Below, in pieces: positions 10,972 through 19,155 of a stretch of 64,000 bases of DNA (positions within the stretch are counted from its first letter, which is position 1; every line of letters starts with the position of its first letter). The stretch is from Antarcticimicrobium sediminis. Lineage in GTDB: Bacteria; Pseudomonadota; Alphaproteobacteria; Rhodobacterales; Rhodobacteraceae. Position numbers and translations under genes: made by a program. The notes beneath the pieces were generated by a model. The model was not told the origin of the DNA. It ran no database searches and saw only the letters and a list, made by a program, of their open reading frames with translations. The DNA is taken from positions 23,918-87,917 of the forward strand of contig NZ_SMFP01000013.1 in NCBI RefSeq assembly GCF_004348975.1, read 5' to 3'.

Positions 10972-12906
10972 TTACTCCTCCCGGTCCAGAATGACGTCGC
11001 CGGCGTCCGAGACGACGAGCGTCCAACCCGCAGGCACGCGGGCAGTGAAATAATCCTCCTCAAGGATGGCGGGCCCCTGCGCGTAATCGCCCGGGGTCAT
11101 CGCGTTCAGGTGATAGACCGGCAGGTCGATCCGGCCCTGTTCGGGGACCAGCACCTTGCGGGTATCGGCAGGTTTTGCCTTGGTCCCGCGCTTGACCGAG
11201 ACCGCATCGCCACTGGCGTGACGCAGGCTTTTGACTGCGTTCAGTTCCAGTTCCACCGCGGTGGCCGAGGCCAGGGCCGAGGGGAACTCTGCCATCTCGT
11301 CGAGATCATGCACCACATCGCCCTCGGGGGTTTCGGCGACAAGACGGGCGGTGACGGTATAGCTGCCCTCGTCAAAACCTTCGGCGAACATGTCGCGAGC
11401 GGCCTTCTTCGTCAGCGTGTCGATTGCGGCGCGCAAGGTCTTGGTGTCGTGCGCCTCCAGCCCCACGACATAGCGTTGCGACACGTCGCAGGTGCCGATG
11501 CCATAGGCCGAGAACACCGCCGCCATCGCCGGGATTGCCACCCGTTTGATCCCCGCCTTTTCGGCCACGCCGCAGGCGTTGAGCGGACCCGCGCCGCCAA
11601 AGGCCATCAGCACCGTGTCGGGCGCGATTTTGGTGAAGCGGTGCAATTCGCCCGCGATCTTGGTTTCAAAGGCAGCCGACATCGCCAACACGGCCGCGTC
11701 CAGATCAAGGCCCAGCGGCTCGGCTACATTGGCCATGACCGCCGCTTCGGCGCGGGTCGCATCCAACCCCATGCCGCCGCCGAAATAGGAGGCCGGATCA
11801 AGCAGACCCGCCAACAGGCTGGCATCGGTGATCGTCGCCTCTTTGCCGCCGCGCCCGAAACAGGCCGGGCCGGGCAGGGCGCCGACGCTTTCAGGGCCGA
11901 TGGCAATGGCGCCGTCCGCTGCTTTGAACACCGAACTTCCGCCCGCCCCGGCGCTGGAGATCTCGCACAGGGGGAAGGACACGCTGATGCCCTCGACGTT
12001 GCCGCGCCGGATATCCGCGACCTTGCCGTCGGTGCATTGGCCGATATCGGTGGTGGTGCCGCCCACATCAATCGAGACGGCATCGCGGAAGCCATAAAGA
12101 CCGGAGAAGGTCTTGAGCCCCTCCATCCCGCCACGCGGGCCAGAGCTGTAGGTCTTGATCGCAACCGTTTTCGCCACGCGCGAGGCGTCGCCGTCATTGC
12201 GGAAAATCAACAGCGGGTTCTTGGTGCGATACTCCCGCAACCGGTTTTCGGCTTGGAAAAGAAACGCCTCCATCGAGGTGTGCAGGAAAGAGTTGATCAG
12301 CGCCGACCATGCGCGGCGTTCGGCGTCGCGATCCACCGTCAGGTCAGATGCATAAAGCACCGGCACCGCGCCCAGCAGGTGACGTGGATATTTGCGCAGC
12401 ACGATCTTTTTCACCAGATCCTCGGCGGCATGGAAATCCGATCCGCCGAAACAGATCACAAGCCGGTTCGCACCCTTGGCCGTGAGTTGGTTGATGGTCT
12501 TGACGATTTCGACCTCGGCCTCGGTCGTGTCGAGCACGGTGGTGTCGACAAAGGCCACACGATCACCGACCAGTGCGTCATAGACATCCGGATCATGGGT
12601 GCGCAGCGCTTGCGGCAGATCGCCAGAGGAGGCGTCCAGCACGAGCCCCAGTTTCGGCCCCTTGCGTTCACAGATCGCATTGGTGCCCTGCGTCGTCGAA
12701 TAGCGGATCAACTCTACCTCTTCGAGCAGCCGCTTGACATCCTCGGCGCCATAGAGGGTTTCAGATGCTTTCTGCAGCCCTTCGAAGAAACACTTCGACA
12801 GGTCGTAGGGCGTGGTCAGAACCTTGGTCTTTTTCACGCCGTCATCCGACATGATGCAGACGTCGGTCAGAGTGCCGCCGTTATCAATATTGATCTGAAA
12901 TGCCAT
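10972..12906 (-). CDS. Hydantoinase A family carboxylase subunit (Apc1-like), first gene of operon
   Basis: A 644-residue (about 70 kDa) HyuA/oxoprolinase protein. The ATP-site loop is DNGGTLTD at residues 8-15, followed by STTQGTNAICERKGPKLG near residue 70 and SIDVGGTTTDIG near residue 275. It is shorter than and divergent from the second HyuA-like subunit, as in the Apc1/Apc3 pair. The start MAFQINIDNGG at 12906 is supported by a GGGAGGAG box. An upstream in-frame extension of 51 residues looks non-coding. A 360-bp spacer separates it from the divergent IclR gene, so the operon promoter and any operators lie there. Confidence 0.9.
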   Translation of the reverse strand: MAFQINIDNGGTLTDVCIMSDDGVKKTKVLTTPYDLSKCFFEGLQKASETLYGAEDVKRLLEEVELIRYSTTQGTNAICERKGPKLGLVLDASSGDLPQALRTHDPDVYDALVGDRVAFVDTTVLDTTEAEVEIVKTINQLTAKGANRLVICFGGSDFHAAEDLVKKIVLRKYPRHLLGAVPVLYASDLTVDRDAERRAWSALINSFLHTSMEAFLFQAENRLREYRTKNPLLIFRNDGDASRVAKTVAIKTYSSGPRGGMEGLKTFSGLYGFRDAVSIDVGGTTTDIGQCTDGKVADIRRGNVEGISVSFPLCEISSAGAGGSSVFKAADGAIAIGPESVGALPGPACFGRGGKEATITDASLLAGLLDPASYFGGGMGLDATRAEAAVMANVAEPLGLDLDAAVLAMSAAFETKIAGELHRFTKIAPDTVLMAFGGAGPLNACGVAEKAGIKRVAIPAMAAVFSAYGIGTCDVSQRYVVGLEAHDTKTLRAAIDTLTKKAARDMFAEGFDEGSYTVTARLVAETPEGDVVHDLDEMAEFPSALASATAVELELNAVKSLRHASGDAVSVKRGTKAKPADTRKVLVPEQGRIDLPVYHLNAMTPGDYAQGPAILEEDYFTARVPAGWTLVVSDAGDVILDREE

Positions 12907-13178
12907 TGTGCATTTCTCCTCCCGTTCCTGTTGCGCAGGCCAACTGGCCCCGACGGCGCAGCCTGTGCGCCGGGTCCGGTCCTTGGGCGAACGGGTCTCC
13001 TGTCCCGTCCTGCCCGCTGACCGAGCCTGCCAAAGGAGAAGCAGGAAGCGTTCCACCATCGCGGGATGCGAGGAAGAAAAACGACAAGGCTTTGAAATCT
13101 AGTGATTTAAAAAAGTGCAGGACTTTCCCTCGCGCATCTGTCCTTTTCTTGGCGTTCGGATTCCAGACGGTTTCAGGA

Positions 13179-13196
13179 CACCTCCGTCCGGAGGTG
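13179..13196. promoter_or_regulatory. Perfect inverted repeat in the apc/IclR divergent spacer
   Basis: CACCTCCG-TC-CGGAGGTG is a perfect 8-bp inverted repeat 70 bp upstream of the IclR start and 272 bp upstream of the carboxylase operon. It could be an operator or a short hairpin. No terminator is needed at this place, so an operator is preferred. Confidence 0.45.
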
Positions 13197-13213
13197 GCAG
13201 GATCTTCCCAGGG

Positions 13214-13229
13214 TGGAAATTCGGTTTCC
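13214..13229. promoter_or_regulatory. Candidate IclR operator
   Basis: TGGAAA-TTCGG-TTTCC contains perfect GGAAA/TTTCC arms. It resembles the TGGAAA/TTTCCA half-sites known for IclR-family operators and lies 37 bp before the IclR gene, in the spacer shared with the carboxylase operon. The function is inferred from motif likeness and position only. Confidence 0.45.
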
Positions 13230-13266
13230 TCTTGCCGGGTCGGGCTTTAGGATGGCGCTCTGATCA

Positions 13267-14076
13267 ATGCGAATGAACCGAGGGCTGCGCTTGAAAAAGG
13301 AAACTTCCCTGAACAGCCTGCGGCGCGGGTTTCTTATTCTCGAAACCTTCGGGATCGGAGAGGACAGCCTCAGCAATGCCGAAATCTCGGCGCGCACCGA
13401 GTTGCCGAAATCGACGGTATCACGGCTGACCTCGGTGCTGTGCAATCTGGGCTATTTGTTGCCAGCGTCCGCCGCTGGGGGGTTTCGGATCGGCCCTCGG
13501 GCGCTGCGGCTGGGTTATTCCGCGCTGGCCAGCCTGAATATCCGCCAGCGCGCCCGCCAGCCGATGCAGGCGTTGGCGAGCCGGGCCTCGGTCTCGGTCT
13601 CGCTGGGGATTCGGCAGGGGATTGATATGCTTTATGTCGAACAGACGCGCGGTGCGGCGTCGCTGTCCACCCGCTTGACGGTGGGGGACCGGCTGCCGAT
13701 CGCGGTTTCGGCCATTGGACAGGCCTATCTGTCGATCTGCAACGACGACGAGATCGCTGAAATCGCGGCGCAGTTGTCAGCAACCGAACCGCAGCTGGCT
13801 GCCGATCTGGCCAAAACGGCGGCAGAGGCGCGTAAGCAAGTCGCCACGCAAGGTTATTGCCTGTCGATGAACAGTTGGGTGAGCGGGGTCCATGCGGTGG
13901 CGGCCCCGGTGCTGGATCTCGACACCAAGACGCGGATGGCGATCAACTGCGGTGGGGTTGCGGCGCTGCTGCCCGAAACCCGGATGCGGGAAGAGATCGG
14001 CCCGGCGCTGGAGACTCTTGCGAGCCAGATCTCGGCGCTGCCCCCGCGCGAATTGATCGCGCGGTTCGGGCAATAG
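13267..14076 (+). CDS. IclR family transcriptional regulator
   Basis: A 269-residue regulator. The N-terminal winged HTH (NAEISARTELPKSTVSRLTSVL) is near residues 37-58. The C-terminal IclR effector-binding domain covers about residues 85-265, with the typical SAIGQAYL and CLSMNSWVSGVHAVAAPV segments. It diverges from the carboxylase operon and converges on the SDR/BKACE pair, so it probably regulates one or both. IclR proteins usually answer small organic acids. Confidence 0.9.
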   Translation: MRMNRGLRLKKETSLNSLRRGFLILETFGIGEDSLSNAEISARTELPKSTVSRLTSVLCNLGYLLPASAAGGFRIGPRALRLGYSALASLNIRQRARQPMQALASRASVSVSLGIRQGIDMLYVEQTRGAASLSTRLTVGDRLPIAVSAIGQAYLSICNDDEIAEIAAQLSATEPQLAADLAKTAAEARKQVATQGYCLSMNSWVSGVHAVAAPVLDLDTKTRMAINCGGVAALLPETRMREEIGPALETLASQISALPPRELIARFGQ

Positions 14077-14080
14077 GGCT

Positions 14081-14125
14081 GTCTCGAAACCGCCCCAGAA
14101 CCGGACGGTCAGGGCGGTTCGAGAC
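14081..14125. terminator. Convergent-gene hairpin terminator
   Basis: GTCTCGAAACCGCCC at 14081-14095 pairs with GGGCGGTTCGAGAC at 14112-14125, with one bulged A. It sits between the convergent IclR and SDR stop codons and can serve both strands. Confidence 0.65.
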
Positions 14126-14139
14126 GAGCTTGAACCGCT

Positions 14140-14895
14140 TTAGAACAGCCGCCCGCCGTCGATTGTGATCGTCTGGCCGGTCATCGCCGGGTTACATGCC
14201 AGAAACACGATCCCCTGCGCCACATCCTCGGGCTCGACCCAACGTTTCAGCGCGGTAGAGGCCAGTGAGTGTTCGGTGCGGCTTTCCGGCCAGGTGCCGG
14301 TCCAGGGGGTGCGGGTCAGTCCCGGCGCGACCGCGTTGACGCGGATATCGGGCCCCAACCCACGGGCGAGGTTGATCGTCATGTTGATCAGCGCCGCTTT
14401 GCTGGCCGCATAGGCCATGGAACTGGCGCCGCCGCCCAGACCGGCGATACTGGCGGTATTGACGATGGCGCCACCCTTGCGCAGATGCGGCGCAGCCGCA
14501 CGCGAACACCAGAACGGCCCCATCAGGTTGGTGTCCAGAATGGTGGACCAAAAGTCATCATCCAGACGATCCAGATCCGACATCGCGATCGGCTCTTTGG
14601 TGGCGGAGGTTCCGGCATTGTTGACCAAAACGTCAAGCCCGCCCAGATCGGTGATCGCGGCGGCGATCATCGCCTCGGCGGCGTCCCGCTGCGAGACATT
14701 GCCGGGGGCGGATCGGGCGCGACCCTGACCATAGGTTTCATTCAGCTGCGCGATTTGCGCCACTGCGGCGGGATCGCCCGGCAGGTGGTTGACCGCGACC
14801 AATGCGCCAGCGGCCAGAAACGCTTTGACGGTGGCCAGACCGATGCCAGAGGCACCGCCGGTGACCAGAACGCGGGTATCTGTGGTGATGTCCAT
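14140..14895 (-). CDS. SDR family NAD(P)-dependent oxidoreductase
   Basis: A 251-residue classical short-chain dehydrogenase. The cofactor motif TGGASGIG is at residues 12-19, followed by NNAG near residue 91, the catalytic Ser in NTASIAG, and YAASK with catalytic Tyr and Lys near residues 160-164. The C-terminus has the usual ITIDGGRLF ending. It lies 4 bp downstream of the BKACE gene, so the two are co-transcribed. A role interconverting a hydroxy and a keto group in the same pathway is likely. The substrate is unknown. Confidence 0.9.
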   Translation of the reverse strand: MDITTDTRVLVTGGASGIGLATVKAFLAAGALVAVNHLPGDPAAVAQIAQLNETYGQGRARSAPGNVSQRDAAEAMIAAAITDLGGLDVLVNNAGTSATKEPIAMSDLDRLDDDFWSTILDTNLMGPFWCSRAAAPHLRKGGAIVNTASIAGLGGGASSMAYAASKAALINMTINLARGLGPDIRVNAVAPGLTRTPWTGTWPESRTEHSLASTALKRWVEPEDVAQGIVFLACNPAMTGQTITIDGGRLF

Positions 14896-14899
14896 CCGT

Positions 14900-15775
14900 T
14901 CAGCCCAAGTCCAGCATCGCGCGTGCTTCGGCGGCGGTGGCGGTTTCTTTACCTAGACCCTCAATAATCTGAACCGCGCGGCGCACAAGCGACGCATTGT
15001 CGGGGGCCAGTTGGCCGCGCGCAAGATAGAGGTTGTCTTCCAGCCCGACGCGGACATGTCCGCCACACAGTGCCGAGAGCGCCACGATGTCAAATTCCGA
15101 CCGGCCGATTCCAAAGGCCGCCCAGTTCGCGTCGTCGGGCAGTTGCGATTGCAGGTGCAGGTGGTTCTGCGGTGTGGCGTCGGTCCCATATGGGATGCCA
15201 AGGCAGATCTGGAACAACGGCCGACCGGTCAGAACGCCCTCGGCGATCAGCTTGCGGGCCAGAACGATGTGGCCGATGTCAAAGACTTCAAGTTCGGGCT
15301 TGGTGCCGACCTCTTGCACCAGCTTTGCCATGAGGCGCAGATGGTCGGGCAGGTTCAGAAAGGCGTGTTCGCCGAAGTTCATCGTGCCCACGTCCAGTGT
15401 GCAGATCTCGGGTTTCAGCTCCAGCACATGGGCGACGCGCTCCTCGGGTGCGCACAGCGTGGTGCCGGGGCCGCCCATCTGCATGTTTTCGGGCGATGGG
15501 ATATAGCGCGCCCCGGCGCCAGTGGTCAGGTTCAGCACGATATCGACATCGGACTCGCGGATGCGCTCGACCACCTCGCGATAGAGCGCGAGATCCATCG
15601 ACGGTGCGGCGGTCTCGGGGTCGCGTACATGGATATGGGCAACCGCCGCGCCGGCGCGCGCCGCGTCGATCGCCTGATCGGCGATCTGCTTGGGGGTGAC
15701 GGGGACAGCGGCGCTTTTGCTGGGGGTGTCGAATGACCCCGTGAGCGCGCAGGTAAGGATTACTTTGTCAGCCAT
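14900..15775 (-). CDS. Beta-keto acid cleavage enzyme (BKACE, DUF849)
   Basis: A 291-residue zinc-dependent enzyme family that condenses a beta-keto acid with acetyl-CoA and cleaves it to acetoacetate plus the matching acyl-CoA. The metal-binding HIHVRDP motif is near residue 45, and the family-typical HVRVGLEDN is near residue 248. The start MADKVILTCALTG at 15775 follows GGAGAA. An upstream in-frame extension is not protein-like. It is the first gene of a two-gene unit with the SDR. With a ketone carboxylase and a CDH-like dehydrogenase nearby, its substrate could be the beta-keto acid either of them makes. Confidence 0.9.
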   Translation of the reverse strand: MADKVILTCALTGSFDTPSKSAAVPVTPKQIADQAIDAARAGAAVAHIHVRDPETAAPSMDLALYREVVERIRESDVDIVLNLTTGAGARYIPSPENMQMGGPGTTLCAPEERVAHVLELKPEICTLDVGTMNFGEHAFLNLPDHLRLMAKLVQEVGTKPELEVFDIGHIVLARKLIAEGVLTGRPLFQICLGIPYGTDATPQNHLHLQSQLPDDANWAAFGIGRSEFDIVALSALCGGHVRVGLEDNLYLARGQLAPDNASLVRRAVQIIEGLGKETATAAEARAMLDLG

Positions 15776-15807
15776 GCTTGTTGTTCTCCGGCGTTCCGCA
15801 TTCTTGG

Positions 15808-15842
15808 GCGGCCCTGCATCCTGTGAAAACAGGCAGGGCCGC
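15808..15842. promoter_or_regulatory. Strong hairpin with GAAA loop in BKACE leader
   Basis: GCGGCCCTG (15808-15816) pairs perfectly with CAGGGCCGC (15834-15842). After a CAT bulge, CCTGT pairs with ACAGG around a GAAA tetraloop. It lies 33 bp upstream of the BKACE start on the minus strand, in the 225-bp spacer to the TAXI receptor. It could be a leader-RNA structure or an attenuator. Confidence 0.5.
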
Positions 15843-15874
15843 GCGACCGTCATAGCTCTGCCACAGGCGCATCA

Positions 15875-15891
15875 GTTCCGCAACACGGAAC
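15875..15891. promoter_or_regulatory. Candidate operator between BKACE and TAXI genes
   Basis: GTTCCG-CAACA-CGGAAC is a perfect 6-bp inverted repeat with a 5-bp spacer, located mid-way between divergent start codons. Geometry and TTCC/GGAA cores suit an IclR-type dimer. The binding protein is not proven. Confidence 0.45.
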
Positions 15892-16000
15892 ACTGTGCCA
15901 TTTTGGACTTTTACATGCCGGAAATATGTGCGATCTGCGTCTCAGGGGCGCGAATCCAACCTGCGTCAGGGACATTCGCCAGCTTTGAGGAGAGAGAAAC

Positions 16001-17161
16001 TTGTACCGATTCACGCAGATCACCGTTGCCGCGGCCGCTGTAGCCGCCACCATTCTGGGCACCGCGCCTGTTGTCGCGCAGGAGCTTCCGAAGACCATCG
16101 CATGGACGGCCTATGGGGTCGGCGGGGCCAGCTATAATCAGGCCGTTGCTATCGGTAAGGCGATGAAAGAGGAACTGGGTGTCAACCTTCGTATCCTGCC
16201 CGGCAAGAACGATATCGCCCGCACCATCCCGGCGCGCGCGGGGCAGGTGCATGCCATCGCCGGCGGTGTCGCCAGCTATTTCGCGCAGGAAGGCGTGTTC
16301 GATTTCGCCGCAGCCGACTGGGGGCCGCAGCCGATCCGTATCGTGCTGACCTCGATTGGGGATACCAACCTGGGGCTGGGCGTCGCCAATGACATTGGCG
16401 TCAAGACGCTGGCCGATCTCAAGGGCAAGCGCGTCGCTCATATCAAGGCCGCCGCTGCGCTGAACTATAACACCGAGGCGCTGCTGGCTTCGGCCGGGCT
16501 GACCTGGGACGATGTCGAAGTCGTGGAGTTCTCCGGGTTCGGAGATTCCTGGGACGGTATCATTTCGGGCAAGGTGGATGCCGCTTTCGCCCTGATGGCG
16601 ACCGGGCGGGCCTATCAGTTGGCCGCGTCTCCGCGCGGATTGATCTGGCCGGAACTCCCGCAGGACGACACCGAAGCCTGGGCCGCACTCAAGGCCAAGG
16701 CCCCCTATTACGTCTATAGCACCGGCACCGAAGGTGCTGGCGTCAGCCCGGAAAAGCCGCATCACGGTGCGCTGTATCCGATGCCGCAGTTGATGGTTTA
16801 TGAAAATCAGGACACTGATCTTGTCTATGCCATGACCAAGGCAATGGTGGATCTGTTCCCGTACTACAAAGACGGCGCGCCGGGGGCCTCGGGCTGGGCC
16901 TTGGAGCGGCAGAATTTCACCTGGGCGGTGCCTTATCACGACGGCGCGATTCGTCTGTTCAAGGAAAAGGGTGTCTGGACTGACGAGATGCAGGCGCACA
17001 ACGACAAGCTGATCGAACGTCAGCAGGTGTTGGCCAAGGCTTGGGCCGATTTCAAGGCCACTCCGGCGGCCGATCAGGGCCGCGATGCGTTTGGTGCCGC
17101 TTGGCTTGAGGCCCGTGCGACGGCGCTGACCGCCGCCGGACTGGAACCCGTCTTTAAATGA
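16001..17161 (+). CDS. TAXI family TRAP transporter solute-binding receptor
   Basis: A 386-residue periplasmic receptor with a Sec signal peptide (cleavage after about residue 26, ...PVVAQ). Body segments WTAYGVGGASYNQAVAIGKAM and IAGGVASYFAQEG are typical of TAXI receptors, which bind glutamate-like or other small acids. I take TTG at 16001 as the start because GAGGAG lies 8 bases upstream and the signal peptide begins there. It overlaps the permease gene by 4 bp. The ligand is unknown. Confidence 0.9.
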   Translation: MYRFTQITVAAAAVAATILGTAPVVAQELPKTIAWTAYGVGGASYNQAVAIGKAMKEELGVNLRILPGKNDIARTIPARAGQVHAIAGGVASYFAQEGVFDFAAADWGPQPIRIVLTSIGDTNLGLGVANDIGVKTLADLKGKRVAHIKAAAALNYNTEALLASAGLTWDDVEVVEFSGFGDSWDGIISGKVDAAFALMATGRAYQLAASPRGLIWPELPQDDTEAWAALKAKAPYYVYSTGTEGAGVSPEKPHHGALYPMPQLMVYENQDTDLVYAMTKAMVDLFPYYKDGAPGASGWALERQNFTWAVPYHDGAIRLFKEKGVWTDEMQAHNDKLIERQQVLAKAWADFKATPAADQGRDAFGAAWLEARATALTAAGLEPVFK

Positions 17162-19155
17162 CCATCGGGGGCGTCGATGTGCCCTCGACCGAGGACCTGG
17201 CAGATCCGGTAGCGGAGTCTCTCCGCTACCGGTCTCTGACCGGAACTTGGCGCATCCTTCTGGTTCTTGCCGCGATCGCCGCCATTGGTGTGGTGATCAA
17301 TCAGTTGTTCAATTTGAAATTTTTCGTCGGCTTCACGCTGGTGGGACCGTCGTTCCTGTACCTTCTGGCCCTTTTTATCCTACCGTTCATTTTCATTCTC
17401 GCTCCGGCGACACCGGGCGCAGCACGCGATCGGGTGCCGCTGTATGACGTGGCGCTGGCGCTGCTGACGGCGGGCGTTCTGCTGTTCTTCAACCTCAACA
17501 GCGAAACCATCGTGATGGCGGGCTGGGAATATGTTGCGCCGCTGCCTGCGCAGATCGTTGCCGGCCTGTTCTGGCTGCTGCTGATCGAGGCCAGTCGCCG
17601 CGCCGGTGGCACCGCGTTGGGCATTATCGTGGCGATCTTTTCGGTGTATCCGCTGGTGGCCGATATGGTGCCCGGCCCGATTCAAGGCTTTCCACAGTCC
17701 GCGACGACCACCGCCGGTTTCTATGCCTTTTCCAGCGACAGCGCCTTTGGCATTCCGATGCAGGCGTTTGGATCGCTGGTCGTGGGCTTCATCATCTTTG
17801 GGGCCGCCCTGCAGGCGACCGGCGCCGGCAAGGTGTTCATGGATCTTTCCTTTGCGATCCTCGGCACCGTGCGCGGCGGGGCCGCCAAGGTTTCGATCTT
17901 TTCCAGTGGTCTGCTGGGGTCGATGAGCGGCAGCGTGATCACCAATGTGCTGACCACCGGGGCGATGTCGATCCCGGCGATGCGGCGCACCGGGTTTGAC
18001 CGCGAACATGCCGCCGGGGTTGAGGCCTGCGCCTCGACCGGGGCGGTGCTGATGCCGCCGGTGATGGGGGCGACCGCCTTCATCATGGCCTCCTTCCTGC
18101 AGATTCCCTATTCCGATGTGGTGGTTGCGGCGATCATCCCCTCGGTGCTGTATTATCTGGCGCTGTTTTTGCAGATCGACGCCTATTCGGCGCGCCGCGG
18201 CCTGAAGGGCATCCCACGCAAGGAATTGCCGACCGTCGGTCAGGCCCTGCGAGAGGGATGGCACCATATTTTCGCCTTTGCGCTGTTGATGTGGATGTTG
18301 CTGGGTCTCAAGCAGGAGGCGGCGGCCCCCTTCTATGCCACCGCTGTCTTGCTGGTGGTGAATCAGATCTTTGGCGACCGGTTGAGCCTGAAGGGCGCGA
18401 TCAATCTGATCTATGACATCGGTCGCACATTGGTTGAACTGACCGCGATCCTGGTTGCGATCGGGCTGATCGTGGGGGCCTTGGTGCTGACGGGTCTGGC
18501 CGGCACTCTGGCCACTGATCTGATCGTTCTGGCTGGGGGCAACGCGATTTTGATGCTGCTGATGGGGGCCATCACCAGTTTCCTGCTGGGGATGGGGATG
18601 ACCGTTACCGCCGCCTATGTGTTCTTGGCAATCATTTTGGCGCCGGGGCTGGTTTCGGCCGGTCTTGATCCGCTGGCGGTACACCTTTTCATTCTCTACT
18701 GGGGTATGCTGTCGTTTATCACCCCGCCGGTGGCGCTGGGGTCGTTCACCGCCGCCAGCCTTGCCGGAGCAAGCCCGATGCGAACCGGTCTTACCTCGAT
18801 GCGGCTGGGCAGTATCATCTATTTCGTCCCGTTCTTCTTTGTGTTGAATCCGGCGCTGATCCTCAAGGGCTCCCTGTCCGAGATCCTGTTCACGCTCAGC
18901 ACGGCGGTGATCGGCGTGTTGTTCATCTCGGCCGGGACACAGCGTTACCTGATCGGGTTCGGCTCGCTGGCCGCGGGACTTGCAGGCGCGATTGCCCAAC
19001 TCCTGATGCTGGCCTCGGGATTGCTGCTGCTTTACCCGGGCGGGATCGGCGGTTTGTCCAGCCAGATGGTGCTGTTGATTGCGGTTGTCGCGGCGGCGGC
19101 GGCTCTGGCGCTGTCTTGGAGGGATAGAAAAGCCCACATGGAAAGGACGGCGTGA
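17158..19155 (+). CDS. TAXI-TRAP transporter fused permease (DctQM-type)
   Basis: A 665-residue inner-membrane protein of many hydrophobic segments. The N-terminal part (about 4 helices to residue 130) corresponds to the small DctQ subunit. The rest is the DctM-like domain with SSGLLGSMSGSVITNVLTTG near residue 245 and GMGMTVTAAYVFLA near residue 480. TAXI systems use such fused permeases, driven by the ion gradient. It overlaps the receptor stop (ATGA) and the downstream dehydrogenase start (TGATG), so the three genes are translationally coupled. Confidence 0.92.
   Translation: MTIGGVDVPSTEDLADPVAESLRYRSLTGTWRILLVLAAIAAIGVVINQLFNLKFFVGFTLVGPSFLYLLALFILPFIFILAPATPGAARDRVPLYDVALALLTAGVLLFFNLNSETIVMAGWEYVAPLPAQIVAGLFWLLLIEASRRAGGTALGIIVAIFSVYPLVADMVPGPIQGFPQSATTTAGFYAFSSDSAFGIPMQAFGSLVVGFIIFGAALQATGAGKVFMDLSFAILGTVRGGAAKVSIFSSGLLGSMSGSVITNVLTTGAMSIPAMRRTGFDREHAAGVEACASTGAVLMPPVMGATAFIMASFLQIPYSDVVVAAIIPSVLYYLALFLQIDAYSARRGLKGIPRKELPTVGQALREGWHHIFAFALLMWMLLGLKQEAAAPFYATAVLLVVNQIFGDRLSLKGAINLIYDIGRTLVELTAILVAIGLIVGALVLTGLAGTLATDLIVLAGGNAILMLLMGAITSFLLGMGMTVTAAYVFLAIILAPGLVSAGLDPLAVHLFILYWGMLSFITPPVALGSFTAASLAGASPMRTGLTSMRLGSIIYFVPFFFVLNPALILKGSLSEILFTLSTAVIGVLFISAGTQRYLIGFGSLAAGLAGAIAQLLMLASGLLLLYPGGIGGLSSQMVLLIAVVAAAAALALSWRDRKAHMERTA

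Noticed and set aside
10972..12906. Hydantoinase or 5-oxoprolinase function for the HyuA/HyuB-like genes
   Set aside because: The five-gene order with a small Cys-rich subunit and an AcoR/AcxR-type activator fits ketone carboxylase much better than hydantoin or oxoproline hydrolysis.
11110..13020. 636-codon open frame on the plus strand
   Set aside because: Antisense to the Apc1-like subunit, whose ATPase motifs are intact.
12907..13266. Sigma-54 (-24/-12) promoter for the carboxylase operon
   Set aside because: Expected from the adjacent activator, but the nearest GG/GC pairs have 9 rather than 10 bases between them. Not good enough to report.
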